Source of the DNA: an uncultured Prevotella sp. | GTDB lineage: Bacteria; Bacteroidota; Bacteroidia; Bacteroidales; Bacteroidaceae | Assembly (NCBI GenBank): GCA_946415755.1 | Contig: CAMKTS010000009.1 | Location: 33,573-97,572 of the forward strand | Length of the DNA: 64,000 bases | Direction of reading: 5' to 3' | Shown: one piece after another, positions 33,216 through 41,553 of the stretch | How the letters are laid out: each line of letters begins with the position of its first letter | Position numbering within the stretch: position 1 is the first letter of the stretch | Program-made: the position numbers and the translations under genes | Notes under the pieces: model-generated | The model's database searches: none | Told to the model about the DNA's origin: nothing | What the model saw: the letters and a program-made list of their open reading frames with translations, nothing else

Positions 33216-34892
33216 TCAATACTTGAAACTGCTGCCGCCTACGAACTCGCGCATGATGCTCGTGGGCGGTATCTCTTTGTCGCTCACGGGAATGAAGAAA
33301 CGGATGAATTTCTGCAGCCGGTGGGCCTCGGCATACTCCGGTGTGTTGCGCGGCACGCTGGCCAGGATAATCTCGGCATGGGTTCGCAATACGGCAAACT
33401 CGATGTTCAGTGCCGAGTTGAACATGACATCGGCCGTCTCCTGGAAGGGGAATATCCACTGGTCTTCGGCCTGACACACGTTCTTCCACTGGGCGATGGT
33501 CTGCTGGGCGGTATACGCCCCCTTGTTGTAGTCGCGGATGATGCGGCGCAGCAGCCGGTTGTCGCGTGTGGGAATCCAGTTATGGTCGTCTAATGAGATG
33601 CTGGTCAGTGCCGAGATGTATATCTTGTACTTCAGCGAGTCGTCAATCTTCTTCGTCAGCAGCGGGTTCAGGGCGTGTATGCCCTCGATGATGAGCACCG
33701 AGTCAGCATGCAGCTTCAGCTTCTTGCCGTTCCATTCGCGCTGTCCCGTCACGAAGTTGTATTCCGGTATCTCCACGCGCTCGCCCTGCATGAGCCTAAG
33801 CAGGTGGTCTTCCAGCAACGCGTATTCCACCGTCTCGATGTTGTCGAAGTCATAGTCGCCGTTGGGCAGCTTGGGGGTGTCTGTGCGGTTCACGAAGTAG
33901 TCGTCGGTAGAGAACGACACGGGTCTAAGGCCGCAGGCCAGCAACTGCACGCTGAGTCGCTTGCAGAAGGTAGTCTTTCCAGAACTGCTCGGACCGGTGA
34001 TGAGCACCAGTCGCACGGGATTCTCCTCACGGTGGAAGCGGCGGTCTATCTCTTCGGCAATCTGTACGATCTTCTTTTCCTGCAGGGCCTCCGAGACCTG
34101 TATCAGTTCCGAGGCATGTCCGCGCATGACGGCACGGTTGACGTCGCCCGCATTCGACAGTCGCATGATGATGTCCCAGCGTGTCTTCTCGGCAAACATC
34201 TCAAAGGTCTTGGGCTGCTCCACCCATTCAGCCAGCCGGGTGGGCACGTTCCAGTCGGGTACACGCAGCAGCAGTCCCTCCTCGTAGCGCTCCAGCCCCC
34301 ACACCTGCAGATAGCCTGCCGAGGGTACCAGCGGCCCGTAGTAGTAGTCTACGGTGTCGCCCAGCGAGTAGTAGTCGCTGTATATCTGACCGCTGGTCTC
34401 CAAGAGCTTCACCTTGTCGGAAAAGCCTCGCTCGGTGAATACGCGGATGGCCTCTTCGGTAGTGGCCTCCGTGCGGCGGAAGGGCATGTCGGCATCGATA
34501 ATCTCCTGTATGCGCTCCCTGATGTGTGCCACGTCATCGTCGGTCAGCGTGCCGTTGCTCTTCTTGAAGTTGCAGTAGTAGCCCCTGCACAGCGAGTGCT
34601 CGATGAACAGCTTCGAGCCGGGGAACAAGTCCTGCGTGGCCTTGTAGAGCACGAAGCTCAGCGACCGCACGTAGACGCGGTGACCGCTGCCCTCGCGGGC
34701 ATCCAGAAACTCCACGTCGCGGTTCTGGTAGAGCCTGAATTTCAGACCCTCCGGGGTGTTGTTCACTTTTGCCGATACCACGGGGTATTGCATGTTCAGC
34801 TCCTCGGCAAACTCCTGGTAGACGTCGAGCAGAGAGGTCCCTTCGGGAAAGCTCTTCGTGATGTTGTTGTTCTTACAGCGGATTTGTAGCAT
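33216..34892 (-). CDS. TGS-domain nucleoside kinase (uridine kinase family)
   Basis: 558 aa from ATG 34892; an upstream Met at 34976 lies before the TAACTTTG box and is rejected. The N-terminal half resembles the TGS/editing-like region of threonyl-tRNA synthetase (ITKSFPEGTSLLDVYQ; IEHSLCRGYYCNF), and the C-terminal half is a P-loop kinase with GPSSSGKTTFCKR and the substrate segment STDDYFVNR, as in uridine kinase and phosphoribulokinase. This fusion is typical of Bacteroidetes proteins annotated as nucleoside kinases. Uridine/cytidine phosphorylation is the family expectation. Confidence 0.85.
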   Translation of the reverse strand: MLQIRCKNNNITKSFPEGTSLLDVYQEFAEELNMQYPVVSAKVNNTPEGLKFRLYQNRDVEFLDAREGSGHRVYVRSLSFVLYKATQDLFPGSKLFIEHSLCRGYYCNFKKSNGTLTDDDVAHIRERIQEIIDADMPFRRTEATTEEAIRVFTERGFSDKVKLLETSGQIYSDYYSLGDTVDYYYGPLVPSAGYLQVWGLERYEEGLLLRVPDWNVPTRLAEWVEQPKTFEMFAEKTRWDIIMRLSNAGDVNRAVMRGHASELIQVSEALQEKKIVQIAEEIDRRFHREENPVRLVLITGPSSSGKTTFCKRLSVQLLACGLRPVSFSTDDYFVNRTDTPKLPNGDYDFDNIETVEYALLEDHLLRLMQGERVEIPEYNFVTGQREWNGKKLKLHADSVLIIEGIHALNPLLTKKIDDSLKYKIYISALTSISLDDHNWIPTRDNRLLRRIIRDYNKGAYTAQQTIAQWKNVCQAEDQWIFPFQETADVMFNSALNIEFAVLRTHAEIILASVPRNTPEYAEAHRLQKFIRFFIPVSDKEIPPTSIMREFVGGSSFKY

Positions 34893-34900
34893 ATCTGTTG

Positions 34901-34908
34901 CAAAGTTA
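34901..34908 (-). promoter_or_regulatory. -7 box for the nucleoside kinase gene
   Basis: TAACTTTG on the minus strand, 8 bases before ATG 34892; it decides the start. Confidence 0.6.
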
Positions 34909-35007
34909 CGAAGTATTTCCGTAACATCCAAATCTTTCTGTGTTATTTTTGGCTGATTTTTCAGCATTGCTTTCATACCGTTTCTTTTTTTGCTGTTGTT
35001 TGCTTTA

Positions 35008-35041
35008 GGTAAATGATAGCTTTACGATGGGTAAATGATAG
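35008..35041 (+). repeat. GGTAAATGATAG direct repeat
   Basis: Exact 12-bp copies at 35008-35019 and 35030-35041, with a partial third (TTTGATAGC) near 35054. They flank the nested inverted repeat. Confidence 0.8.
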
Positions 35042-35076
35042 AGATACTTTTTTATTTGATAGCTTTTCTATAGTGA

Positions 35077-35187
35077 ATGACAGTATGACGGTATGACAGT
35101 AAAAATCGTAAAGTCTACGCGTACCGCATACACGCGCACGGTACGCGAGGGGTTTGGGAAATCAGCTGTCATACTGTCATCTGTCAT
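35077..35187. repeat. nested inverted repeat
   Basis: Outer arms of about 22 bp built from TGACAG/TATGAC units: 35077-35099 pairs with 35166-35187 with one bulge and one G-T wobble. Inside, CGCGTACCG (35118-35126) and CGGTACGCG (35139-35147) form a perfect 9-bp stem over a 12-base loop. The whole can fold into one long interrupted hairpin. It lies just downstream of the 37-aa minus-strand ORF. Confidence 0.8.
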
Positions 35188-35205
35188 TGTCAGAAGTGGT
35201 CATTG

Positions 35206-35319
35206 TCAGCGGCCAATGTCCTGCGGTGTGGCATACGTCTCGTGCCACGGTTGCTTGTGCTCGCCACCCTCCTTTTTCGTTTTGGTTTTGGCTTTCGTCT
35301 TCGTTTTCGTTTCTTCCAT
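35206..35319 (-). CDS. 37-aa Lys/Thr-rich small protein
   Basis: Minus-strand ORF with ATG at 35319, 25 bases after a TATCTTTG box (35345-35352). The N-terminal half is MEETKTKTKAKTKTKKEGG, strongly basic and low in complexity; the C-terminal half (HKQPWHETYATPQDIGR) is more protein-like. Its 3' side leads directly into the nested inverted repeat, which could form the end of the transcript. Function not recognised; translation is plausible because promoter, start and stop are in the expected places, but the length is marginal. Confidence 0.35.
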   Translation of the reverse strand: MEETKTKTKAKTKTKKEGGEHKQPWHETYATPQDIGR

Positions 35320-35344
35320 AGGCAGTAAAGTTTAGATTCCAGCT

Positions 35345-35352
35345 GCAAAGAT
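35345..35352 (-). promoter_or_regulatory. -7 box for the 37-aa ORF
   Basis: TATCTTTG on the minus strand, 25 bases before ATG 35319. Confidence 0.5.
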
Positions 35353-35386
35353 ACAAAAAGACGGAAACATTAACCTGCTACATGCC

Positions 35387-35419
35387 GGGGATATGTAGAG
35401 GGGATATTAGTGGGGATAT
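35387..35419 (+). repeat. GGGGATAT elements, three copies
   Basis: GGGGATAT at 35387-35394, 35400-35407 and 35412-35419, spaced 13 and 12 bases, in the gene-free stretch before the toxin-antitoxin module. Together with 34893-35076 and 35420-35529 this region otherwise shows no recognisable gene. Confidence 0.75.
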
Positions 35420-35529
35420 GTTTTGTAAAAGAATGCATCCGTTCCATTCAAATTACATCGGAAAGTATATAAAATGTTAAATAATTAATTATTTTATATG
35501 CAAAGTTATATAATTTTGGTTTTATTTTT

Positions 35530-35546
35530 TAATTTTGCATGCGAAA
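35530..35546 (+). promoter_or_regulatory. promoter/operator of the Hip-type module
   Basis: TAATTTTG (35530-35537) is a -7-like box 25 bases before ATG 35563. Overlapping it, TTTTGCATGCGAAA (35533-35546) is a palindrome with one mismatch centred on GCATGC, a natural candidate for the HTH protein's operator (autoregulation). Confidence 0.5.
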
Positions 35547-35562
35547 TAATATAATATGAGAG

Positions 35563-35766
35563 ATGGAAAGGACAAAACTATCGGCAGTAGTCAAGGCTTT
35601 GCGTAAAGAATACGGCCTAACTCAGGAGGACCTCGCCATGAAGTCGGGAGTAGGCCTTTGCTTCGTTCGCAATCTGGAGCAGGGGAAGACGACGTTGAGG
35701 ATGGATAAGGTAAACCAGCTCCTCGACTTGTTTAACTACGAACTAACAGCAACGAAACGGTTATGA
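35563..35766 (+). CDS. HipB-like HTH antitoxin/regulator
   Basis: 67 aa, a Cro/C1-type helix-turn-helix (ALRKEYGLTQEDLAMKSGVG, then FVRNLEQGKTTLRMDKVNQ). First gene of a three-gene unit; its end overlaps the next gene by 4 bases (ATGA). In Hip systems the HTH protein represses the operon and takes part in neutralising the kinase. The N-terminal position and size fit the HipB role. A palindromic operator candidate lies just upstream. Confidence 0.85.
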   Translation: MERTKLSAVVKALRKEYGLTQEDLAMKSGVGLCFVRNLEQGKTTLRMDKVNQLLDLFNYELTATKRL

Positions 35767-36098
35767 GACAAGCTGAAATATACCGAAAAGGCATCCTTGC
35801 AGGCACGCTGACGGAAGATGGCGGTGAATACCGCTTCCGTTATGACGAAACGTATCTCACATGGGAAGACGCACAGCCCGTCAGTCTGACACTCCCTTTA
35901 CAGACAGAGGCGTTCGTGAGTCCCGTACTGTTCCCGTTTTTCGACGGGCTGATACCTGAGGGGTGGTTGCTTGATGTGGCGCTCCGTAATACAGATGTCA
36001 GCATGCTCGACCGTATGTCGCTTTTGCTGTTGTGCTGTAAGGAATGTATCGGTTCCGTCAGTGTCGTTTCTAAATCAAATGAAGGAGGAGAAGCATAA
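35763..36098 (+). CDS. HipS-like protein (HipA N-terminal subdomain 1)
   Basis: 111 aa. In HipA this region is the N-terminal subdomain of the kinase; here it is a separate protein, as in tripartite HipBST systems, where HipS is the antitoxin. Visible family motifs: PVSLTLPLQ (about 38-46) and the loop FPFFDGLIPEGWLLD (about 58-72). It overlaps the HTH gene by four bases and its stop overlaps the ATG of the kinase gene, so the three are translationally coupled. Confidence 0.8.
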   Translation: MRQAEIYRKGILAGTLTEDGGEYRFRYDETYLTWEDAQPVSLTLPLQTEAFVSPVLFPFFDGLIPEGWLLDVALRNTDVSMLDRMSLLLLCCKECIGSVSVVSKSNEGGEA

Positions 36099-37027
36099 TG
36101 TGTAAATGTCTGTATTGTTATCAGGAATTGGAAGATGGTCAGAAAGATTATCATCCGGGATGTGCCCGCAAGTTTTTCGGAACAAAGGACATTCCCTTGT
36201 TGGAATACAGGCATGAGGATCTCGACCGGCTGGCCGAGCAAATTATCCGTGCCCAGACGTCGCTGACAGGTGTGCAACCCAAACTGTCGCTGAACCTCAC
36301 CAAACATGAAGGCAGCAGCCGACTGACCATCGTGGGACTTTGGGGCGACTATATCTTCAAGCCACAGACAGAGCGTTATCCGCAGTTGCCCGAGAATGAA
36401 GACTTGACGATGCATCTGGCTCAAGCGGCAAAGATCAGCGTTGTGCCTCACAGCCTGATCCGTCTGGCCGACGGACGATTGGGTTACATCACCAAGCGCA
36501 TCGACCGTACCAAGAACGGTGAGAAAATTGACATGGAGGACATGTGCCAGTTGACACTGCACCCAACGGAATATAAGTATAAAGGGTCGTACGAACAGGT
36601 TGCAAAGACCATCGCTCAGTATAGCAGTGTCCCGAAACTGGACTTGACGAACTACATGCAACTGCTGCTTTTCTGCTTTGTCACGGGTAATAACGACATG
36701 CATCTGAAGAATTTCTCTCTTTACCGCCCATCAAAGGACTATCTGCTGACACCGGCATACGACCTTCTCAATGTGGCCATTGCAAACCCCGAAGACGAGG
36801 AGGAACTGGCTCTTTCCCTCTCTGGGCGGAAAACCAAACTGCGCTTGGCAGATTTTCTGAATGCGGCAAAGACAATGGGATTGGAGGAGAGCGTAGTGCA
36901 GCGTCTCATTGCAGGCCTTCATAAGGTTCTCCCCCTGTGGAGAACGCTCATACGCCATTCATTCCTCAGTGAGGAAATGAAGAACAGGTACGAAGAACTC
37001 ATCACATCCCGACTGTCTCGTCTTTAA
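36098..37027 (+). CDS. HipT-like Ser/Thr kinase (HipA core) toxin
   Basis: 309 aa. A small N-terminal zinc-finger-like segment (C4xxC7 ... H19xxC22) precedes the HipA-type kinase. The Gly-rich loop reads TSLTGVQPKLSL at 54-65; in HipT toxins two Ser flanking an aliphatic residue in this loop are autophosphorylated, here Ser55 and Thr57. The catalytic loop is GNNDMHLKN at 197-205 and the metal Asp is in AYDLL at 220-224. In known systems such kinases phosphorylate aminoacyl-tRNA synthetases and stop translation. The missing N-subdomain is supplied by the preceding gene. Confidence 0.85.
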   Translation: MCKCLYCYQELEDGQKDYHPGCARKFFGTKDIPLLEYRHEDLDRLAEQIIRAQTSLTGVQPKLSLNLTKHEGSSRLTIVGLWGDYIFKPQTERYPQLPENEDLTMHLAQAAKISVVPHSLIRLADGRLGYITKRIDRTKNGEKIDMEDMCQLTLHPTEYKYKGSYEQVAKTIAQYSSVPKLDLTNYMQLLLFCFVTGNNDMHLKNFSLYRPSKDYLLTPAYDLLNVAIANPEDEEELALSLSGRKTKLRLADFLNAAKTMGLEESVVQRLIAGLHKVLPLWRTLIRHSFLSEEMKNRYEELITSRLSRL

Positions 37028-37279
37028 TCCAAAGTCTGCTTCAGCCTGTTCAGGAAGGGCAGGAACTGTTTCTGGTCTACGGCTTGATAATAGTCCTTGT
37101 ACATCTTTGTTCCACAACGTCTCGAACTCCTTCCACTTCTCACGGATACCCAACCGTTCGGCCATGGCATCGGCAAGCAAGGCTGACTGGGTGCGCGAAA
37201 TCAGTGGCTGGTAGTTTTCATCTGCGCCAGTTTGGGGAATGGAAAATATAAGTGGGGCGAACCTCGCGGATGGCCCCAC
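37024..37279 (-). pseudogene. decayed 3' part of an unidentified gene
   Basis: Two frames together give a protein-like stretch: ENYQPLISRTQSALLADAMA and RLGIREKWKEFETLWNK in one frame, then MYKDYYQAVDQKQFLPFLNR and LKQTLD with a stop at 37024 in another. The shift lies near 37110. The stop overlaps the end of the HipT-like gene on the other strand. Upstream of about 37280 no continuation is seen. I do not recognise the family. It may be the residue of a gene cut when the toxin module arrived. Confidence 0.35.
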
Positions 37280-37329
37280 CTTCAGATTGTTAGTAATTTA
37301 AATAGGTAGTAGTTTTTCTCGTCTCAAAT

Positions 37330-38373
37330 CTAATATTCGCGATAGAAGTCGAGTGCCTCGCAGATCTCGTCTTCAGTGGCAGTCTGGTTGATGCGGATGT
37401 CGCCGGTGTCGCCCAGCAGCGTGAAGTTGATGGCGGCTCCCGTGTTCTTCTTGTCGTGATGCATGAACTGGAGCAGGCGGGGGTAGTCGTCGCAGCTGAC
37501 GGCCATGCGGCCGTAGTGCTCCTTGATGAAGCTGACGGTCTGCCGCATCTTCTGGGTGGGGAAGCCCGTCTTGGCGCAGCTCAGATACAGCTCGACCACC
37601 AGTCCGTAGGCTACGGCATAGCCGTGGAGCAGGGGGGTGCGCTCCAGTGCCAGCGACTCGAAGGCGTGGCCGGCCGTGTGGCCCAGGTTCAGTGCCTTGC
37701 GCAGTCCCTGCTCGGTAGGATCCTCCGTGACGATGCGCTGCTTGACGGCGACGCTGTCGGCTACCATCGAGGTGTCAACAGTCAGCGGTAAACGGTCAAT
37801 GGTCAACAGCCTGGCCCAGTGGGTTTCGCTGTCAATCAGGCCGTGCTTCAGCATCTCCGCGTAGCCAGAGAGGATGTTCTCGGCATCCAGCGTGCGCAGG
37901 AACGTCGTGTCGAGGATGACGCTACGGGCATTGTTGAACACACCAATCTCGTTTTTCAGTCCACCGAAGTTGATGCCCGTCTTGCCGCCTACGGAGGCGT
38001 CGACCATGGAGAGCAGTGTGGTGGGAATGTTGATGTAAGGGATGCCCCGCTTGAAAGTAGAGGCTGCGAAGCCGCCCAGGTCGGTGACCATGCCGCCGCC
38101 GAGGTTGACCATCAACGAGTGGCGCGTGGCACCCAGGCGTTGCAGCTCCTCCCACACATGGGTGAGCGACTGGAGCGTCTTGTTGCGGTCGGTGGCACCG
38201 ATAACGATGCCGCAGGCCTGCTGCATGCACGGAAAGGCGGCCACCAAAGGCAGGCAGAGCTGCTGCGTGGTGGTATCCGTGAGCACGAACAACCGGTCGT
38301 GCGGACACTCGGCAATGGCTGCCGTGAGTGTCTGCTGCAGGTTGTCGGAGATGATGACTCGTTGCTGTTCCAT
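37330..38373 (-). CDS. aroB: 3-dehydroquinate synthase
   Basis: Second step of the shikimate pathway: NAD- and Zn-dependent cyclisation of DAHP to 3-dehydroquinate. 347 aa. The NAD motif GGGMVTDLGGFAASTFKRG and the PTTLLSMVDASVGGKTGIN substrate segment are clear; metal ligands lie in GYAEMLKHGL (Glu) and the later NLGHTAGHAFE (His). Start at 38373, 24 bases after a TAATTTTG box on the minus strand. Confidence 0.95.
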   Translation of the reverse strand: MEQQRVIISDNLQQTLTAAIAECPHDRLFVLTDTTTQQLCLPLVAAFPCMQQACGIVIGATDRNKTLQSLTHVWEELQRLGATRHSLMVNLGGGMVTDLGGFAASTFKRGIPYINIPTTLLSMVDASVGGKTGINFGGLKNEIGVFNNARSVILDTTFLRTLDAENILSGYAEMLKHGLIDSETHWARLLTIDRLPLTVDTSMVADSVAVKQRIVTEDPTEQGLRKALNLGHTAGHAFESLALERTPLLHGYAVAYGLVVELYLSCAKTGFPTQKMRQTVSFIKEHYGRMAVSCDDYPRLLQFMHHDKKNTGAAINFTLLGDTGDIRINQTATEDEICEALDFYREY

Positions 38374-38396
38374 GACAAATCTTCACTTTCGGGCTG

Positions 38397-38404
38397 CAAA
38401 ATTA
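38397..38404 (-). promoter_or_regulatory. -7 box for aroB
   Basis: TAATTTTG on the minus strand, 24 bases before ATG 38373. Confidence 0.5.
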
Positions 38405-38556
38405 ATAAAAATTTACGTAACAGCGATGGAAAATGGCGGATAATTGTAGGTTTTGTGTAAAAAAACGGTGCATAGCGTTAAACTTTCTGTCTCGATGAAC
38501 GTCAAAACAGCAATTGTAACACAAAAATGATAATAATCGACAGCAATAGTAATCGT

Positions 38557-41550
38557 ATGAGACGAATGGCACTCTTTGCCTGCCTGCTACTGGGAGGCTT
38601 GACAGCGCTGGCACAGCGCAGTATTACGGGAACGGTGGTGGAGGATGACTCGCAGGAGCCGGTGGCGCAGACCACGGTGCGCCTGCTGAAAACCGACAGC
38701 ACACTGGTGACGGGAGGCCTGACCGACCTGAACGGACACTTCAAGGTGAAGGCTCCGTCGGCAGGACGCTATATCGTGCAGGTGACCTGCGTAGGCTTCA
38801 AGGCGTATGCGAAGCGCGTCAACGTCAGCAACGAGAAAGACGTGGCACTGGGCACCATCAGTCTCAAGCCCGATGCCATCATGCTGAAGGGAGCTACCGT
38901 GACGGGACAGGCTGCCAAGGTGACGCTGAAGGCCGATACCTTTGTCTATAATGCTGCGGCATTCCGCACGCCGGAAGGCTCGGTGGTCGAGGAGCTGGTG
39001 AAGAAGCTGCCGGGAGCACAGGTGAGCGACGACGGCAAGATTACCATCAACGGCAAGGAGGTGAAGAAAATCATGGTGGACGGCAAGGAGTTTATGACCG
39101 GCGACACGAAGACGGCCATGAAGAACCTGCCCACCAGCATCGTGGAGCGCGTGAAGGCCTACGACCAGAAGAGCGACCTGGCACGCGTGAGCGGTATCGA
39201 TGACGGTGAGGAGGAAACGGTGCTCGACTTCGGCATCAAGCGTGGCATGAACAAAGGATTCATGAGCAATGTCGACCTGGGCATCGGTACCGAGAAACGC
39301 TACAGCGGACGTGCCTTCATGGGCTATATGAAGGATGACCTGAAGATATTCCCCATGCTCAGTGCCAACAACGTCAACGATATGGGATTCTCCGGCGGAG
39401 GGCGCGGAGGCGGTGGCCGACAGGGGCTGAATGCCACGAAGATGGTGGGACTGAACGTCAATTACGAGAAGCGTGACCGCCTGAAGCTGGACGGCAGCGT
39501 GCGCTGGAACCACAGCGACGGTGATGCACGGGTGCGCCGCTCGACAGAGAACTTCATGAGCAGCACGTCATCAACATTCGGCAACAGCCTCGGACAGAAC
39601 TATACGCGCTCGAACAGCTGGGATGCCCGCCTGCGCTTGGAGTGGACGCCCGATACGATGTGGAACATCATGTTCCGTCCGCAGTTCCGCTACAACTCCA
39701 ACGACGGCCTGTCGAACAGCACCAGTGCCACCTTCAGGGCCGACCCCTATCTGATTCCCGGCATTACCGACCCCCTCACGCAGATCAGTCAGCTGGCCTA
39801 TCAGGACTCAGTCGTGACGAACACCAACGACCAGAACAGCCTGACCTACAGCGACTCGAAGTCGGCGGGCGGATGGATGCAGGTGAACCGGAGACTAAGC
39901 AGCAACGGCAGGAACGTGACACTGCGACTGGGCGGCAACTTCTCTGAAGGACTGAGCAAGTCGACGAGCAACAGCTACGTGCAGTATTTTATTGTAGACA
40001 GCCTGCTGAACCCGCGACAGTACAAGGACTCTACCTATCAGGCCAACCGCTATGCCGTGACACCCACCAAGAGCTGGGACTACAGCATCAAGGCGACCTA
40101 TAGCGAACCCATCTTCCGCAAGATCTACCTGCAGTTCAGCTATCAGTTCCAGTATAAATACAGCAAGAGCGACCGTTCCACCTATGACCTGAGTTCGCTG
40201 CCGCTGCCTTTCTTCAGCGTGGTGCCCGAATACAGGGGATGGGATGCCTACCTCTCGCTGCTCAATACCACCACGCCGCCTACCCGGCTGGAGGACATGA
40301 GAGATGACGGGCTGAGCCGCTTCTCGGAATACAAGAACTATATCCACACGGCAGAAGTGATGCTGCGCGTGGTGAGGAAGGCATACAACTTCAACGTCGG
40401 CATACAGGTGGTGCCGCAAAAGTCGCACTTCATACAGAACTACAAGGGAGTCTATACCGATACGACGCGCACCGTGACCAACATATCGCCTACGGCCGAC
40501 TTCCGCTGGAAGATCTCGCAGGTCAGCCAGCTGCGCTTCACCTACAGAGGCTCTACCAGTCAGCCGTCGATGAGCGACCTGCTGGATATCACCGACGACT
40601 CGAACCCGCTGAACGTCAAGAAGGGTAATCCCGGACTGAAACCGTCGTTCACACAGAATTTCCGGCTGTTCTACAACAACTACATACAGAACCACCAGCG
40701 CAGCATCATGGCTCACCTGAACTTCTCGATGACGGACAACAGCATCTCGAACATGGTGACCTACAACCCACAGACGGGTGCCCGTACCACCAGGCCGGAG
40801 AATATCAACGGCAACTGGAATGCCTTCGGTATGTTTATGTTCAATACGGCACTCGACTCGGCTGCCTACTTTAACATCAACACCTTCACCACCTTGCGCT
40901 ATGACAACAGCGTGGGCTACGTCAGCGTGAACCGCAATGCCAGCTCGGAGAAGTCAGTCACCCGTACTGCAACAATTGGCGAACGCCTGTCGGCCAGCTA
41001 CCGTAACGACTGGCTGGAGTTCGAACTGAACGGGTCGCTGGAGTATATGCATGCCCGCAGTGAGCTGCAGACCAACAACAACCTGGATACATGGACTTTC
41101 TCGTATGGAGCCAACCTACAACTGACGGCTCCGTGGGGAACGGCACTGTCGACGGGCCTGAACATGAACAGTCGCCGTGGCTACAGCGACGCATCGATGA
41201 ATACCAACGAACTCATCTGGAACGCACAACTGTCGCACTCCTTCCTCAGAGGCAAGGCACTGACGCTCTCGCTACAGTTCTACGACATCCTGCACCAGCA
41301 GTCAACTTTCAGCCGTGCCATCACTGCCATGCAGCGCAGCGACACGGAGTATAATGCCATCACCAGCTATGCCATGCTGCACGTCATCTACCGCCTGAAC
41401 GTCTTTGGCGGAAAGGCCGGACGTGAGGGCATGAGGGGCGGCCCTGGCGGCCCCGGCGGTAGGGAAGGACGTGGCTTCGGCGGTCGTGGTGGCGGCTTCG
41501 GCGGCGGACGTGGCGGTGGCTTCGGAGGCGGACGCCCCGGAAGGTTCTAA
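38557..41550 (+). CDS. TonB-dependent-receptor-like outer-membrane beta-barrel protein with Gly/Arg-rich tail
   Basis: 997 aa from ATG 38557; the frame opens 10 codons earlier, but this Met begins the signal peptide (MRRMALFACLLLGGLTALAQ). A CarboxypepD_reg-like domain follows (RSITGTVVEDDSQEPVAQT), then a plug-like region (GSVVEELVKKLPGAQVSDDG, VDGKEF) and an outer-membrane barrel of the OMP_b-brl_3 type. The last 40 residues are a low-complexity tail of GG, GGR and GGPGG units ending RPGRF, after the expected final barrel strand. Ligand unknown; no SusD partner adjoins. It converges on the DUF5606 gene with only 3 bases between stops. Confidence 0.85.
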   Translation: MRRMALFACLLLGGLTALAQRSITGTVVEDDSQEPVAQTTVRLLKTDSTLVTGGLTDLNGHFKVKAPSAGRYIVQVTCVGFKAYAKRVNVSNEKDVALGTISLKPDAIMLKGATVTGQAAKVTLKADTFVYNAAAFRTPEGSVVEELVKKLPGAQVSDDGKITINGKEVKKIMVDGKEFMTGDTKTAMKNLPTSIVERVKAYDQKSDLARVSGIDDGEEETVLDFGIKRGMNKGFMSNVDLGIGTEKRYSGRAFMGYMKDDLKIFPMLSANNVNDMGFSGGGRGGGGRQGLNATKMVGLNVNYEKRDRLKLDGSVRWNHSDGDARVRRSTENFMSSTSSTFGNSLGQNYTRSNSWDARLRLEWTPDTMWNIMFRPQFRYNSNDGLSNSTSATFRADPYLIPGITDPLTQISQLAYQDSVVTNTNDQNSLTYSDSKSAGGWMQVNRRLSSNGRNVTLRLGGNFSEGLSKSTSNSYVQYFIVDSLLNPRQYKDSTYQANRYAVTPTKSWDYSIKATYSEPIFRKIYLQFSYQFQYKYSKSDRSTYDLSSLPLPFFSVVPEYRGWDAYLSLLNTTTPPTRLEDMRDDGLSRFSEYKNYIHTAEVMLRVVRKAYNFNVGIQVVPQKSHFIQNYKGVYTDTTRTVTNISPTADFRWKISQVSQLRFTYRGSTSQPSMSDLLDITDDSNPLNVKKGNPGLKPSFTQNFRLFYNNYIQNHQRSIMAHLNFSMTDNSISNMVTYNPQTGARTTRPENINGNWNAFGMFMFNTALDSAAYFNINTFTTLRYDNSVGYVSVNRNASSEKSVTRTATIGERLSASYRNDWLEFELNGSLEYMHARSELQTNNNLDTWTFSYGANLQLTAPWGTALSTGLNMNSRRGYSDASMNTNELIWNAQLSHSFLRGKALTLSLQFYDILHQQSTFSRAITAMQRSDTEYNAITSYAMLHVIYRLNVFGGKAGREGMRGGPGGPGGREGRGFGGRGGGFGGGRGGGFGGGRPGRF

Positions 41551-41553
41551 AGG

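Noticed and set aside
34893..34976. Upstream start of the nucleoside kinase at 34976
   Set aside because: The promoter box at 34901-34908 lies between it and the chosen ATG.
35093..35335. 80-aa plus-strand frame
   Set aside because: Reads through the nested inverted repeat and opposite the promoter-linked 37-aa ORF; no promoter or domain.
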